Shown here: piece by piece, positions 8,616 through 16,914 of the stretch
Position numbering within the stretch: the stretch's first letter is position 1
How the letters are laid out: every line of letters begins with the position of its first letter
Assembly: GCA_965237405.1 (NCBI GenBank)
Contig: OZ250139.1
Span: 1,860,001-1,924,000, forward strand
From: CAUZIB01 sp963663925
Lineage (GTDB): Bacteria; Acidobacteriota; Vicinamibacteria; Vicinamibacterales; UBA8438
Direction: 5' to 3'
Length of the DNA: 64,000 nucleotides
Position numbers and translations under genes: made by a program
Notes under the pieces: model-generated
Databases searched by the model: none
What the model was told of the DNA's origin: nothing
The model's input: the letters and a program-made list of their open reading frames with translations, nothing else

Positions 8616-9710
8616 CTAGAGCACGAGACCCGCCTCGGCATTCAAGTCCAGCGACGCTGTGATCCCCGCTCGAAAGTTTCGAACCCCAGCCGCGGCAATC
8701 ATCGCCGCGTTGTCGGTCGCGAGCCCCAAACTCGGTAGGAAGACCGGAATGCCGGTATTGTGACTCCGCCGGAGCGCGTCGGATCGTAGACGGCTATTAG
8801 CCGATACGCCACCGGCGATGCCAACGCTGCGGGCACCAAACCACCGGGCCGCGTCGAACGTTCGATCGAGCAACGTCTCGACAACGACGCGCTGGAAGCT
8901 CGCACAGATATCGGTCACTTCGTCGTCAGGTAGCACGTCGACCTCAAGCGTCGCACACCGCGTGGCTACGTAACGCTTGACGGCGGTCTTGAGGCCGCTG
9001 AAGCTGAACTCCGTTCGTCCCCGCATCGCCTCGCTGAAACCTGGGGGATGTGCCAAGGTCGGTCCTATATTCCGGTCGGCATGGGTCATTCGTGGGACCG
9101 GTAGCGACACCGCCCGGTCGTTTCCCATTACCGCCAGACGATCGATCACAGGGCCTCCCGGATAGGACAACCCCAGCAGCGTGGCAACCTTGTCGAACGC
9201 CTCACCCGCCGCATCATCTCTCGTTCGACCAATGAGACGATAGTCTCGTTCCGTTGGCACGTGATACAGGCTAGTGTGTCCGCCCGACACGACCAAGACC
9301 ACCGCCGGCAACGGCATCGTCCCGCCCTCAAGCACGAGCGATTCGATGTGCCCAGCGAGGTGATGGACCGGCACGAGAGGAATCTTTCGAGACGCCGACA
9401 CCGCCTTTGCGAACGCAACGCCGACCAAGAGAGATCCCACAAGACCGGGTCCTTGTGTAACCGCGATCGCGTCGCAGTCAGACCAAGTCGCGCCGGCCTC
9501 AGCGAGCGCGCGTTCGACAACGCCGCAAATATCACGGACATGTTGTCGTGACGCCAGCTCAGGAACGATGCCGCCCCATTCACGATGAATCTCGACCTGC
9601 GATGCGACGATATTGGAATCGACCTGCCATGGCCGTTCGGGAATACCAGTCTCCAAAACCACCGCGGCGGCGGTTTCATCGCACGACGTCTCAATTCCGA
9701 GCACCCTCAC
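8616..9710 (-). CDS. tsaD: tRNA N6-adenosine threonylcarbamoyltransferase
   Basis: 364 residues of the Kae1/TsaD family, which transfers the threonylcarbamoyl group to A37 of ANN-decoding tRNAs, together with TsaB and TsaE. Seen: N-terminal GIETSCDETAAAVV, the metal-binding pair VHHLAGHIES, the nucleotide loop VSGGHTSLY, and the C-terminal GGVSANSRLR motif with ATDNAAMIAAAG. The stop of mtnA overlaps its start by 4 bases, so mtnA and tsaD are cotranscribed. The 176 bases that follow, to the symporter gene, show nothing I can name. Confidence 0.97.
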   Translation of the reverse strand: MRVLGIETSCDETAAAVVLETGIPERPWQVDSNIVASQVEIHREWGGIVPELASRQHVRDICGVVERALAEAGATWSDCDAIAVTQGPGLVGSLLVGVAFAKAVSASRKIPLVPVHHLAGHIESLVLEGGTMPLPAVVLVVSGGHTSLYHVPTERDYRLIGRTRDDAAGEAFDKVATLLGLSYPGGPVIDRLAVMGNDRAVSLPVPRMTHADRNIGPTLAHPPGFSEAMRGRTEFSFSGLKTAVKRYVATRCATLEVDVLPDDEVTDICASFQRVVVETLLDRTFDAARWFGARSVGIAGGVSANSRLRSDALRRSHNTGIPVFLPSLGLATDNAAMIAAAGVRNFRAGITASLDLNAEAGLVL

Positions 9711-10771
9711 GATGTTTGCGTAAGCGCTTCGCGTTCGCAGGCTGCCCTAAGGCTTTCGACAAACGGTGGACCACACATACCCTGGTCGGTGATAATTCCA
9801 GTAATCAAATCGTGTGGCGTCACGTCGAACGCTGGGTTCCAGACAGCAGCACCCTTGGGCACCGTCCGAGTGGAACCGACGTGGGTCACTTCGCGCGCGC
9901 TTCGCTCCTCAATCGGGATTCCAGACCCATCGCCGGTATCGAGATCCACCGTCGAAATAGGGGCCGCCACGTAGAACGGCACACCGTGAGTCTTGGCCAG
10001 CACCGCAACCGTGTAGGTCCCGATCTTATTCGCAGTGTCGCCGTTGGCTGCGATGCGATCAGCTCCAACAACAACGACATCAATCTTCCCGCTACGCATG
10101 AGGGGCCCGGCCATGCCGTCGGTGATGACGGTCGTCTGAACGCCGTCACGCAGCAGTTCCCAAGCCGTCAGTCGTGCCCCTTGAAGAAACGGGCGAGTCT
10201 CATTGGCATACACCTCGACATGCTTACCGCTCTCGATGGCCGAACGAACCACACCGAGTGCCGTACCATACCCGCCGGTTGCCAGCGCGCCGGCATTACA
10301 ATGGGTTAGCACGTGACCACCGTCCGGCACGACCTCGGCCCCGAACATCCCCAGTGACCGGCAGTTCGCCACATCTTCATCATGCACCCTTCGAGCCTCA
10401 GTCAGCATCGTTGATCGCAGCTCGTCGGGTGACTGCCCAGAGCGTGCGGCCTCTGAGAAAACTCCCTTCATCCTCTCGATCGCCCAGAACAGATTGACCG
10501 CCGTCGGCCGCGTGACAGCAAACAGCTCACAAAGCTTGTAGAACTCCCCCGCCAGTTCCTTCGTTCCGGTAGCCTTGCTCCGATTCACGCCAAGTGCGAG
10601 ACCCATGGCCGCCGCGATACCGATCGCGGGCGCACCGCGAATCACCATCGTCTTGATAGCTTTGGCCACCTCCCTGGCGCTCTTGCAGTGCACGTACACC
10701 TCTTGCCCAGGCAGCTTACGCTGGTCCACCATCACCACGGTTTCGTCTTGCCAATCGATCGTGGGAAGCAT
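9707..10771 (-). CDS. mtnA: S-methyl-5-thioribose-1-phosphate isomerase
   Basis: 354 residues. Converts 5-methylthioribose 1-phosphate to the ribulose form in methionine salvage. The open frame extends 81 codons upstream, but that extension is Arg/Pro-rich out-of-frame sequence over the transporter pseudogene, and MLPTIDWQDETVVMVDQRKLP at 10771 is the normal family start. The catalytic Cys sits in LTHCNAGALATGGYG and the catalytic Asp in VVGADRIAANGDTANKIGTY. The broken nucleoside transporter directly upstream is a plausible former partner in nucleoside salvage. Confidence 0.95.
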   Translation of the reverse strand: MLPTIDWQDETVVMVDQRKLPGQEVYVHCKSAREVAKAIKTMVIRGAPAIGIAAAMGLALGVNRSKATGTKELAGEFYKLCELFAVTRPTAVNLFWAIERMKGVFSEAARSGQSPDELRSTMLTEARRVHDEDVANCRSLGMFGAEVVPDGGHVLTHCNAGALATGGYGTALGVVRSAIESGKHVEVYANETRPFLQGARLTAWELLRDGVQTTVITDGMAGPLMRSGKIDVVVVGADRIAANGDTANKIGTYTVAVLAKTHGVPFYVAAPISTVDLDTGDGSGIPIEERSAREVTHVGSTRTVPKGAAVWNPAFDVTPHDLITGIITDQGMCGPPFVESLRAACEREALTQTS

Positions 10772-10806
10772 GAGATAAGGGTACAAGAAGGAGGTAGGAT
10801 GTCCCC

Positions 10807-12156
10807 TTAGATCAGAATCCCCACGATGGCCGCGTTGACGAGCGTGGCGAAGAATCCGACGAGAAGGGCGTGGGAGCTGAGCCTCGCGAGGTCTGAGCGC
10901 CGGCTCGGAGCGATGGCTCCGACCCCACCGAGGATCACGGCGACCGAACCGAAGTTGGCAAAGCCGGTCAGCGCGAACGTCGCGAGCATCTGGGTCCGCT
11001 CGCTGATAACCCATTCGTATTGGCCCTTCAGTTTCACGTAGGCCACAAACTCGTTGGTCACAAGCTTCGTCTCCAGCAAGTCCGATACCGCCGGAACGTC
11101 GGCGCTTGAGACACCAAGGAGGACGGCAATCGGTGAAAAGACCACGGCAAAGATCCGCACTAGCGTGAGTGTCGGACTCAGTAAGCCAAGACCGTAGTCG
11201 ATCATTGCGACGAAGGCCAGAAATGCGATCAACATCGCTGCAACGTTGACAGCCAATCGCATGCCGTCCGTCGCACCGGCGGCCGCCGCATCGATTACGT
11301 TAACGTGGTCGCTGCCAAGCACGACCTGGACGTGCCCGGCGGTCACTTGATTTTCAGTCTCCGGCAGCAAGATCCTACAGATACAAGCCACATGGCGCTG
11401 CCATCACACTTGTCATGAGCATCGTCAGCTGGTCGGCACCCAAGCTCAGGTAGACGCCACACGCTACCTGTAATCGTCGCCAGCCCTCCTGTCATAAGCG
11501 CCAAGAGCTCGGAACGGATCATCCCAGCCACGTATGGCTTGACGATTGGCGGCGCCTCAGTTTATCCCATGAAGACGTTCGCAGCTGCCGACAGGGTTTC
11601 TGCGCCGCTCGTGCCCATCAGCGGCATCATCACTCGAGCCATCCCCTTCACCAACAGCTGCAGCAAACCGAAATAGTACAGGACGGCGAACACCGACGAG
11701 ATGAAGATGATGATCGGCAACGTGGCAAAAGCCAGGATTAGCCCCTCAGCGAACACGCTGTGCCCATTTCGGCTGGGCTTACGAGAACGCCGAATACGAA
11801 CTGAGAGCCGGCGTTGGTAAACTCGAGAAACTGCGTTACTACGGCCGCCAGACCGGAAAACAGCTGATAGCCTGGACGAACGCCGTCAACCTCGAATCGA
11901 AGAATGAAGACAGCGAGCGTCACCTGCAGGACGAGACCCCATCCGACCGTTCGCCAGTTGACCGCCAGGAGATTAGCCGAGCAGCTCGTGATAACACCGA
12001 TGAAACAGACGACCCCATCAAGGCTCGCGCGCGGCTGGGAAGCACATCCTGTAGTGCCACCGCCAAGGTCGTGATCACCGTAATAACACCGACGATGAGT
12101 ATCCGGATACGAAGATCGTCTCTCGGATCTTGGTCGGTTGACTGTCGGTTGGCCAT
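10807..12156 (-). pseudogene. NupC/CNT-type nucleoside transporter, multiply frameshifted
   Basis: Pieces of one concentrative nucleoside transporter lie in order but in different frames. N-terminal hydrophobic piece from 12156 (IRILIVGVITVITTLAVALQD); next frame, about 12050-11770, NWRTVGWGLVLQVTLAVFIL...GAGSQFVFG-like segment; next frame 11756-11562, LPIIIFISSVFAVLYYFG...TSGAETLSAAANVFMG; a nonsense TAA at 11562-11564 where the family has Gln, then TEAPPIVKPYVAGMIRSELLALMTGG in the same frame; a further frame for YLSLGADQLTMLMTSVMAAP near 11400-11450; finally 11391-10807, ILLPETENQV...NEFVAYVKL...TFALTGFANFGSVAVILGG. At least three frameshifts plus one stop codon. No single sequencing error explains this; the gene is dead. 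Confidence 0.85.
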
Positions 12157-12453
12157 CGCGGTCGATGCAGCATCTTACGCTAGAACCGGGTTCATTACTG
12201 CGGCGCAGCACCGAGGATATCGAGGCGTCAGACGATATACTGACAGTTGACGTTACTCATGCGCGACCAACTCCTACCCCGCGGAGCGCTCGGAGCGCGT
12301 GAAAGTGGGGAACTTGGCAAGACGACTCTCGGACATGCGTATCTGCTCGTTATGGTTTCGATATCCGACACGATACGAACCCTTGACCGATTTAAGTCTG
12401 CACCTTCATCGAATGCAGCTGCTCAGTAACGAGCCGACGACGATTTTTTCGCT
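12157..12453. other. Divergent intergenic stretch, no gene seen
   Basis: 297 bases between the dead transporter (minus) and a small membrane protein (plus). Reading frames here are short and do not resemble proteins. It should contain the promoter of the plus-strand genes from 12454, but I could not pick a convincing -35/-10 pair. Confidence 0.5.
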
Positions 12454-12906
12454 GTGAGCGAGACACTTCGAGCCATCATCGTCGGGTTCGGTGCCCTCGG
12501 TGTCGCGCTCATCTGGCAAGCCTGGCAACTGATCCGGTTGGAGACGATGTCACCGAATCGGCTCATATCGGAGCTTCGGCTCGCCCAATTCTCGGCGCTG
12601 TTGTTGGCACTCACCGGGGGGATCTACATGGGCCTTGCGATCGCCCACGAGCAAACCGCTGGAACCGGGCTCGATATCGCGATAGCGATTGGCTTCTTCG
12701 TCATCGCAGCCGTCGTGACGAACTGGGAGCCGACCCAAGCGCTGACCGTGCTGGCTCTAGCATGGGGGGCACATAGCATCGTCGATCTTGCACACATGAT
12801 GAACTACTTGCCCTCGGCAATCGTTCCGTCGTGGTACTCAACGGGCTGCGCGATTGCCGATGTCGGCATCGCGGCAATATGCTACTTTCCTGTTTTGAGA
12901 CGGTGA
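12454..12906 (+). CDS. Small four-helix membrane protein, unknown function
   Basis: 150 residues starting at GTG 12454. Four hydrophobic segments: about residues 7-27, 44-64, 75-95 (FFVIAAVVTNW) and 97-145 (two shorter stretches around IVDLAHMMNYLP). The central SIVDLAHMMNY region has a His/Asp/Tyr arrangement that could matter functionally. It resembles small integral membrane proteins of unknown role; I cannot name a family. A DinB-like protein follows after 14 bases on the same strand. Confidence 0.6.
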   Translation: MSETLRAIIVGFGALGVALIWQAWQLIRLETMSPNRLISELRLAQFSALLLALTGGIYMGLAIAHEQTAGTGLDIAIAIGFFVIAAVVTNWEPTQALTVLALAWGAHSIVDLAHMMNYLPSAIVPSWYSTGCAIADVGIAAICYFPVLRR

Positions 12907-12920
12907 TACGAAAAGAATCC

Positions 12921-13424
12921 ATGGAGAATACAACCGAGACAACGTTCTTACACATCGCTCGCTCGCGGCTCGTTGTTCACTTGACCGAACAGATCCGTAC
13001 CTGTGTGAACGCACTCAACGATCAAATGATCTGGTGGCGCAAGAACGAGCAGTCGAACTCAATCGGTAACCTGGTGCTCCACTGTACCGGATCGACTCGC
13101 TTCTACATCGGATACGTCGTCGGCGGAAGCGATTTCGTCCGCGATCGCGATGCGGAGTTTGCAGAGCGTCGAGAAATTGCAGCGCAAGAGCTCCTGACCG
13201 ATCTCGATGGCGCCATCGAGGAGGCGGACCGAGTCCTGTCCGAATTCGATCCAGCCAAGCTTCTGACCATCACCGACCGCGTCCCCAAACCCACGACCTA
13301 CATGCAGGTCATCGGACTACAACTCGTTCACTATGCGACACACACTGGCCAGATTGTCTTTGCCACGAAGTTACTGAAGGCCGACGCGATCGACGAGATC
13401 TGGCGAAAGACGAAGACATACTAG
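12921..13424 (+). CDS. DinB/DUF1572-like four-helix bundle protein
   Basis: 167 residues from the ATG at 12921; the frame is open 30 codons further up but those overlap the preceding gene. Features of the DinB-like superfamily: an N-terminal helix with QIRTCVNALNDQMIWWR, the SIGNLVLHCTGSTRFYI segment containing the first metal-ligand-type His, and a C-terminal VIGLQLVHYATHTGQIVFATKLL with the HxxxHxGQ arrangement. Such proteins bind a divalent metal and in some bacteria are thiol (bacillithiol or mycothiol) transferases; given the ypdA-like gene in this window, a bacillithiol-S-transferase-like role is possible but unproven. Confidence 0.75.
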   Translation: MENTTETTFLHIARSRLVVHLTEQIRTCVNALNDQMIWWRKNEQSNSIGNLVLHCTGSTRFYIGYVVGGSDFVRDRDAEFAERREIAAQELLTDLDGAIEEADRVLSEFDPAKLLTITDRVPKPTTYMQVIGLQLVHYATHTGQIVFATKLLKADAIDEIWRKTKTY

Positions 13425-13528
13425 GAGGCGGAGATCTCGCGAGCGCTTCTAGAAGCTGACCGAAAGCATACCTGCTTTCTTCTACCTCCTACGTTCAATC
13501 TCCTACCTCCTGTTTCCCCACGCCCAGA

Positions 13529-13837
13529 ATGTCAACCAGCCAGTTCAAGAATCGTGTCCTCTCGGTCGTCCGGCGCATTCCGGTGGGTCGTGTTGCAACC
13601 TACGGCGATGTGGCGACACTCGCCGGTCGACCGCGTGCCTGGCGAACCGTCGGTGCAATCATGTGCAACTGTCGAATGCCAGGAATCCCGTGCCACCGGG
13701 TTGTCGGCGCCGGTGGTCGGCTCGGCGGCTACAGCGACCCGTCTATCAAGCGAGGCCTTCTCCGCGCCGAGCGCGTCCGGGTGTTCGGCTTCCGGCTGCC
13801 GGACTTCGCTGGAGTTCGTTGGAATGGCAGCCGCTGA
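13529..13837 (+). CDS. Minimal MGMT-family DNA alkyltransferase
   Basis: 102 residues, i.e. only the C-terminal DNA-binding/active-site domain of O6-alkylguanine-DNA alkyltransferases. FKNRVLSVVRRIPVGRVATYGDVA is the winged-helix part and GIPCHRVVGAGGRLGGY holds the active-site Cys (PCHR). Alkyltransferase-like (ATL) proteins of this size usually have Trp in place of that Cys, so this one could be a true suicide methyltransferase of minimal size. Start ATG 13529 follows a pyrimidine-rich stretch and lacks an obvious ribosome binding site. Confidence 0.88.
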   Translation: MSTSQFKNRVLSVVRRIPVGRVATYGDVATLAGRPRAWRTVGAIMCNCRMPGIPCHRVVGAGGRLGGYSDPSIKRGLLRAERVRVFGFRLPDFAGVRWNGSR

Positions 13838-14057
13838 CGCACTGTCATGAAACGATTACCCGGAATTTCAATGAGACAGGCGCATGTGGATCATTCAGGA
13901 GGGGACGCATTACCTGACTCGCCTCCTGGTCAATTAGTAGAAAAACACAGGAGGTAAGGTCGAGACAAACCGGTGGATCTTCGGTCGGCTGCTAGAAGCA
14001 CCCGCAGGGGCTCCGGCTTCTCATAATTTCTATTTCCTATCTACTTGCCGAATCCCC

Positions 14058-15581
14058 CTAGACCGCCATCACGTCGAACTGCTCGTGGTGGAGCTGCGTG
14101 TCTGGCTTGAGGATCACGCGGCCGTGGAGTACTTCTTCGATCTCTTTCATGACACCGCGCTCCTGTTCTTTCAGCGCACGCGCGATATCAGGATTGACAC
14201 GCAGTAGCACCTCGTGCCCGTCAAGCGAATCCCGAACCTTTCGTAGTTCCGACAAGATGTCGTAACAAATAGTGACAGTCGACTTAACGACTGCTGTCCC
14301 CGAACAGTACGGACACGGGTCGGTCAGCTGACGCTCCAAGCTCTGCCTAACACGCTTCCGGGTCAGGACGGTCAGTCCAAACTCGGCAACCTGCACCACT
14401 TTGGACGGCGAACGGTCGCGATAAAGTTCATGGTCCATGGCCTGCGCGACCTTCTGGCGGTTCTTGCGCTCTTCCATGTCGATGAAATCGAGCACGATGA
14501 TCCCGCCAAGATCGCGGAGACGGATCTGGCGGACGATCTCCTTAACCGCCTCAAGATTCGTCTTGACAATGGTGTCCTCCAATCGGCCCGTCCGCTTACC
14601 GACATAGCGGCCAGTGTTCACGTCGATCGCGACCAGGGCCTCGGTGTGATTGATGACGATATATCCACCTGATTTCAACCAGACCTTGCTCCGTAGCGCT
14701 TTATCGATCTCGGTCCGAACGCCGTATTCCTCGAGAATGGGGAATGCCTTGTCATAGTGATGCACGCGCGGAACCAGGTCCGGCATGATCCGCTCGACCA
14801 GCCGCCGAGCACGGTCATACTCCTGACGGTCGTCGATCCGAATGGATGAAAAATCGGCATTCAAGAAATCGCGGAGCAATTTGGCGACCAAGCTCTCTTC
14901 GCGATGCACGACCGCTGGTGCCCGGACCCTGTCCATCTTCAGGCGGGTCTCCGTCCAGAGCTGGTGGAAGTAATCGAGGTCGCCAACGATGTCCGATTCG
15001 GGGCGCCCGCCGGCTGCGGTGCGAAGAATCACACCGCCAGTGAAACCATGCTCTTTGCAAAACGTCTTCACGATGCCCTTAAGCCGGCCCCGCTCACTAC
15101 GCGCGTCGATTTTACGCGACACCCCAATGTGGTTGACTGATGGCATGAACACCAAGAATCGACCGGGAATAGTGACGTGAGAGGTAATTCGAGCGCCCTT
15201 CGTACCAAGCGGCTCTTTAACGACCTGAACCAGGATCTCCTGCCCCGCAGTCAGGAGCTCTTCAATCGCGGCCTGTGGGGCGCCAGCCGGCTTGGCGATA
15301 GTGGGCTCGTCATCGTCCGCGTCGACGGATTCGAGTTGCTCGAACTGCTCATCGGTACCGATGACGTCCCCAACGTAGAGAAAGGCATCCTGCTCGAAAC
15401 CGACGTCGACAAACGCGCACTGCATTCCTGGCAAAACCTTCGATACGCATCCCTTGTAGATATTGCCGACGACACCGCCCTGCTGCTCGCGTTCGATAAA
15501 GATCTCCGATACCTGGTCGTCCTCGAGTATCGCCGCCATCGTCTCGTGGCGGTTCAAGGAAACGATCAACTCTTTGTTCAT
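14058..15581 (-). CDS. rng: Ribonuclease E/G
   Basis: 507 residues. Endoribonuclease cutting AU-rich single-stranded RNA, for 16S 5' processing and mRNA decay. Order: split S1 RNA-binding domain (residues about 35-130, GGVVGNIYKGCVSKVLPGMQCAFVDVG), RNase H-like region, and the DNase I-like catalytic part with LVAIDVNTGRYVG and IVLDFIDME supplying the two metal-binding Asp; the zinc-link motif CPYCSG comes after. RNase G length with no RNase E-type C-terminal scaffold. It lies 192 bases after the rodA end, the classical position of rng after the mre cluster. Confidence 0.95.
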   Translation of the reverse strand: MNKELIVSLNRHETMAAILEDDQVSEIFIEREQQGGVVGNIYKGCVSKVLPGMQCAFVDVGFEQDAFLYVGDVIGTDEQFEQLESVDADDDEPTIAKPAGAPQAAIEELLTAGQEILVQVVKEPLGTKGARITSHVTIPGRFLVFMPSVNHIGVSRKIDARSERGRLKGIVKTFCKEHGFTGGVILRTAAGGRPESDIVGDLDYFHQLWTETRLKMDRVRAPAVVHREESLVAKLLRDFLNADFSSIRIDDRQEYDRARRLVERIMPDLVPRVHHYDKAFPILEEYGVRTEIDKALRSKVWLKSGGYIVINHTEALVAIDVNTGRYVGKRTGRLEDTIVKTNLEAVKEIVRQIRLRDLGGIIVLDFIDMEERKNRQKVAQAMDHELYRDRSPSKVVQVAEFGLTVLTRKRVRQSLERQLTDPCPYCSGTAVVKSTVTICYDILSELRKVRDSLDGHEVLLRVNPDIARALKEQERGVMKEIEEVLHGRVILKPDTQLHHEQFDVMAV

Positions 15582-15773
15582 ACGTCTCGTTCTCCATGTG
15601 ACCTTCGCACTCGGCGAGCGACCCGATCGGCCAGATCACGAGCCGCGCACCATATGATGCTGCGGCAGCGTGAGTAACCGACGCACAAAAATGTGTCGGG
15701 TTCATGCAGATGCTCGCCGGTCCAACGAATACAGATTCGGTGCGCTCGACGCCACGATATCCGTTCCGGGTCT

Positions 15774-16874
15774 TCAATTCGTAAAGCGGCGCATCCTAAC
15801 GTTAAGGATGAATCCGAAGCCCAAAAGTGTCGCGATGATCGAGGAGCCGCCATAACTCATCAACGGCAACGTCAATCCCTTAACCGGGACAAGTCCGGCC
15901 GACATCGTGACGTTATAAATAACCTGAAACGTAAAGCCAGTCGTAATTCCCACAACCAGGAACATGCCGGTTTGGTTCTTCGCCAATCGCGCGGCGTCGA
16001 ACGACCGCACGATGACGAACAAGTACAAACCTAGAGCAAACAACACGCCAAGGAATCCCTGCTCCTCTGCCAAAACGGAGAAGATGAAGTCATTGTGCGC
16101 GACCGGCAAAAAGTTGTACTGGCTCTGCGTCCCTTGCAGAAAGCCCTTGCCGGCGAGCCCGCCAGAACCGACAGTAATGCGAGCCTGAATCTGCTGGTAG
16201 CCCGCGCCGCGCGGATCCTGTTCCGGATCAAAGAAGCTTGCGATCCGAATCTTCTGGTAGTCCTCGAGGCCGTACGTCCATACGACAGGTGCCATCAGTA
16301 CGCCCACGACCGCCAGTGCGGCCAGGAATTTCAACCGTAGTCCAGCGAAGATCATGATGCTGAGACACACTGGAAGGAGCGTGACGGCCGTGCCAAGATC
16401 GGGCTCGCAAATAATCAACAGGAACGGCAACCCAACGACACAGGTGCCCATCACCCAGTCCACCATTCGCCTCGGGCCTCGCCGCCATTCTCCGTACAGA
16501 ACAGCCAGTACGAGCACGACGACGATTCGACCGAACTCGGAAGGCTGGAAATTGAATGGACCAATGTCAATCCACCGCCTAGCACCGCCGCCTTCGACTC
16601 CAAAAAACAAGGTATAAATGAGTAGGGCGACCAGCCCACCATAGATGATCGTAACGTGGTTAATCAACGTACGGACGTCAATACTGAGACAGAACACCAA
16701 GCCGATGAGGCCGATAGCCAGAGCCAAGATTTGCCGTGAGAGCTGAGAGCCAACCTGCTGCGTTGTGGGATCGTATGTAGCGCTATAGATCGTCACCAGC
16801 CCAACCGCCGACAACAACAACACCGCAGCGAGCAGCGCCCAGTCGATGTAAGGAATCAGTCGGCGATCGATCAC
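15774..16874 (-). CDS. rodA: Peptidoglycan glycosyltransferase RodA (SEDS)
   Basis: 366 residues from the GTG at 16874, which gives IDRRLIPYIDWALL and has GGAG eight bases upstream; an ATG at 16925 overlapping the mrdA stop region would add 17 residues. About ten transmembrane helices. Family signatures: GARRWIDIGPFNFQPSEFGRI, CEPDLGTAVTLLP with the catalytic-type Asp, LQGTQSQYNFLPVAHNDFIFSVLAEEQGF and the C-terminal GLTLPLMSYGGSSIIATLLGFG. RodA polymerises glycan strands with PBP2 (mrdA) during elongation. The much longer open frame to 17291 is antisense-like read-through over mrdA and is not coding. Confidence 0.95.
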   Translation of the reverse strand: MIDRRLIPYIDWALLAAVLLLSAVGLVTIYSATYDPTTQQVGSQLSRQILALAIGLIGLVFCLSIDVRTLINHVTIIYGGLVALLIYTLFFGVEGGGARRWIDIGPFNFQPSEFGRIVVVLVLAVLYGEWRRGPRRMVDWVMGTCVVGLPFLLIICEPDLGTAVTLLPVCLSIMIFAGLRLKFLAALAVVGVLMAPVVWTYGLEDYQKIRIASFFDPEQDPRGAGYQQIQARITVGSGGLAGKGFLQGTQSQYNFLPVAHNDFIFSVLAEEQGFLGVLFALGLYLFVIVRSFDAARLAKNQTGMFLVVGITTGFTFQVIYNVTMSAGLVPVKGLTLPLMSYGGSSIIATLLGFGFILNVRMRRFTN

Positions 16875-16914
16875 TATGAGCGCTCCACGTAGACAGGAGA
16901 CAGGAATCAGCAGC

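Noticed and set aside
10772..11014. 81-codon extension of mtnA
   Set aside because: Arg-rich, out of frame with the transporter relic it overlaps; the family start is at 10771.
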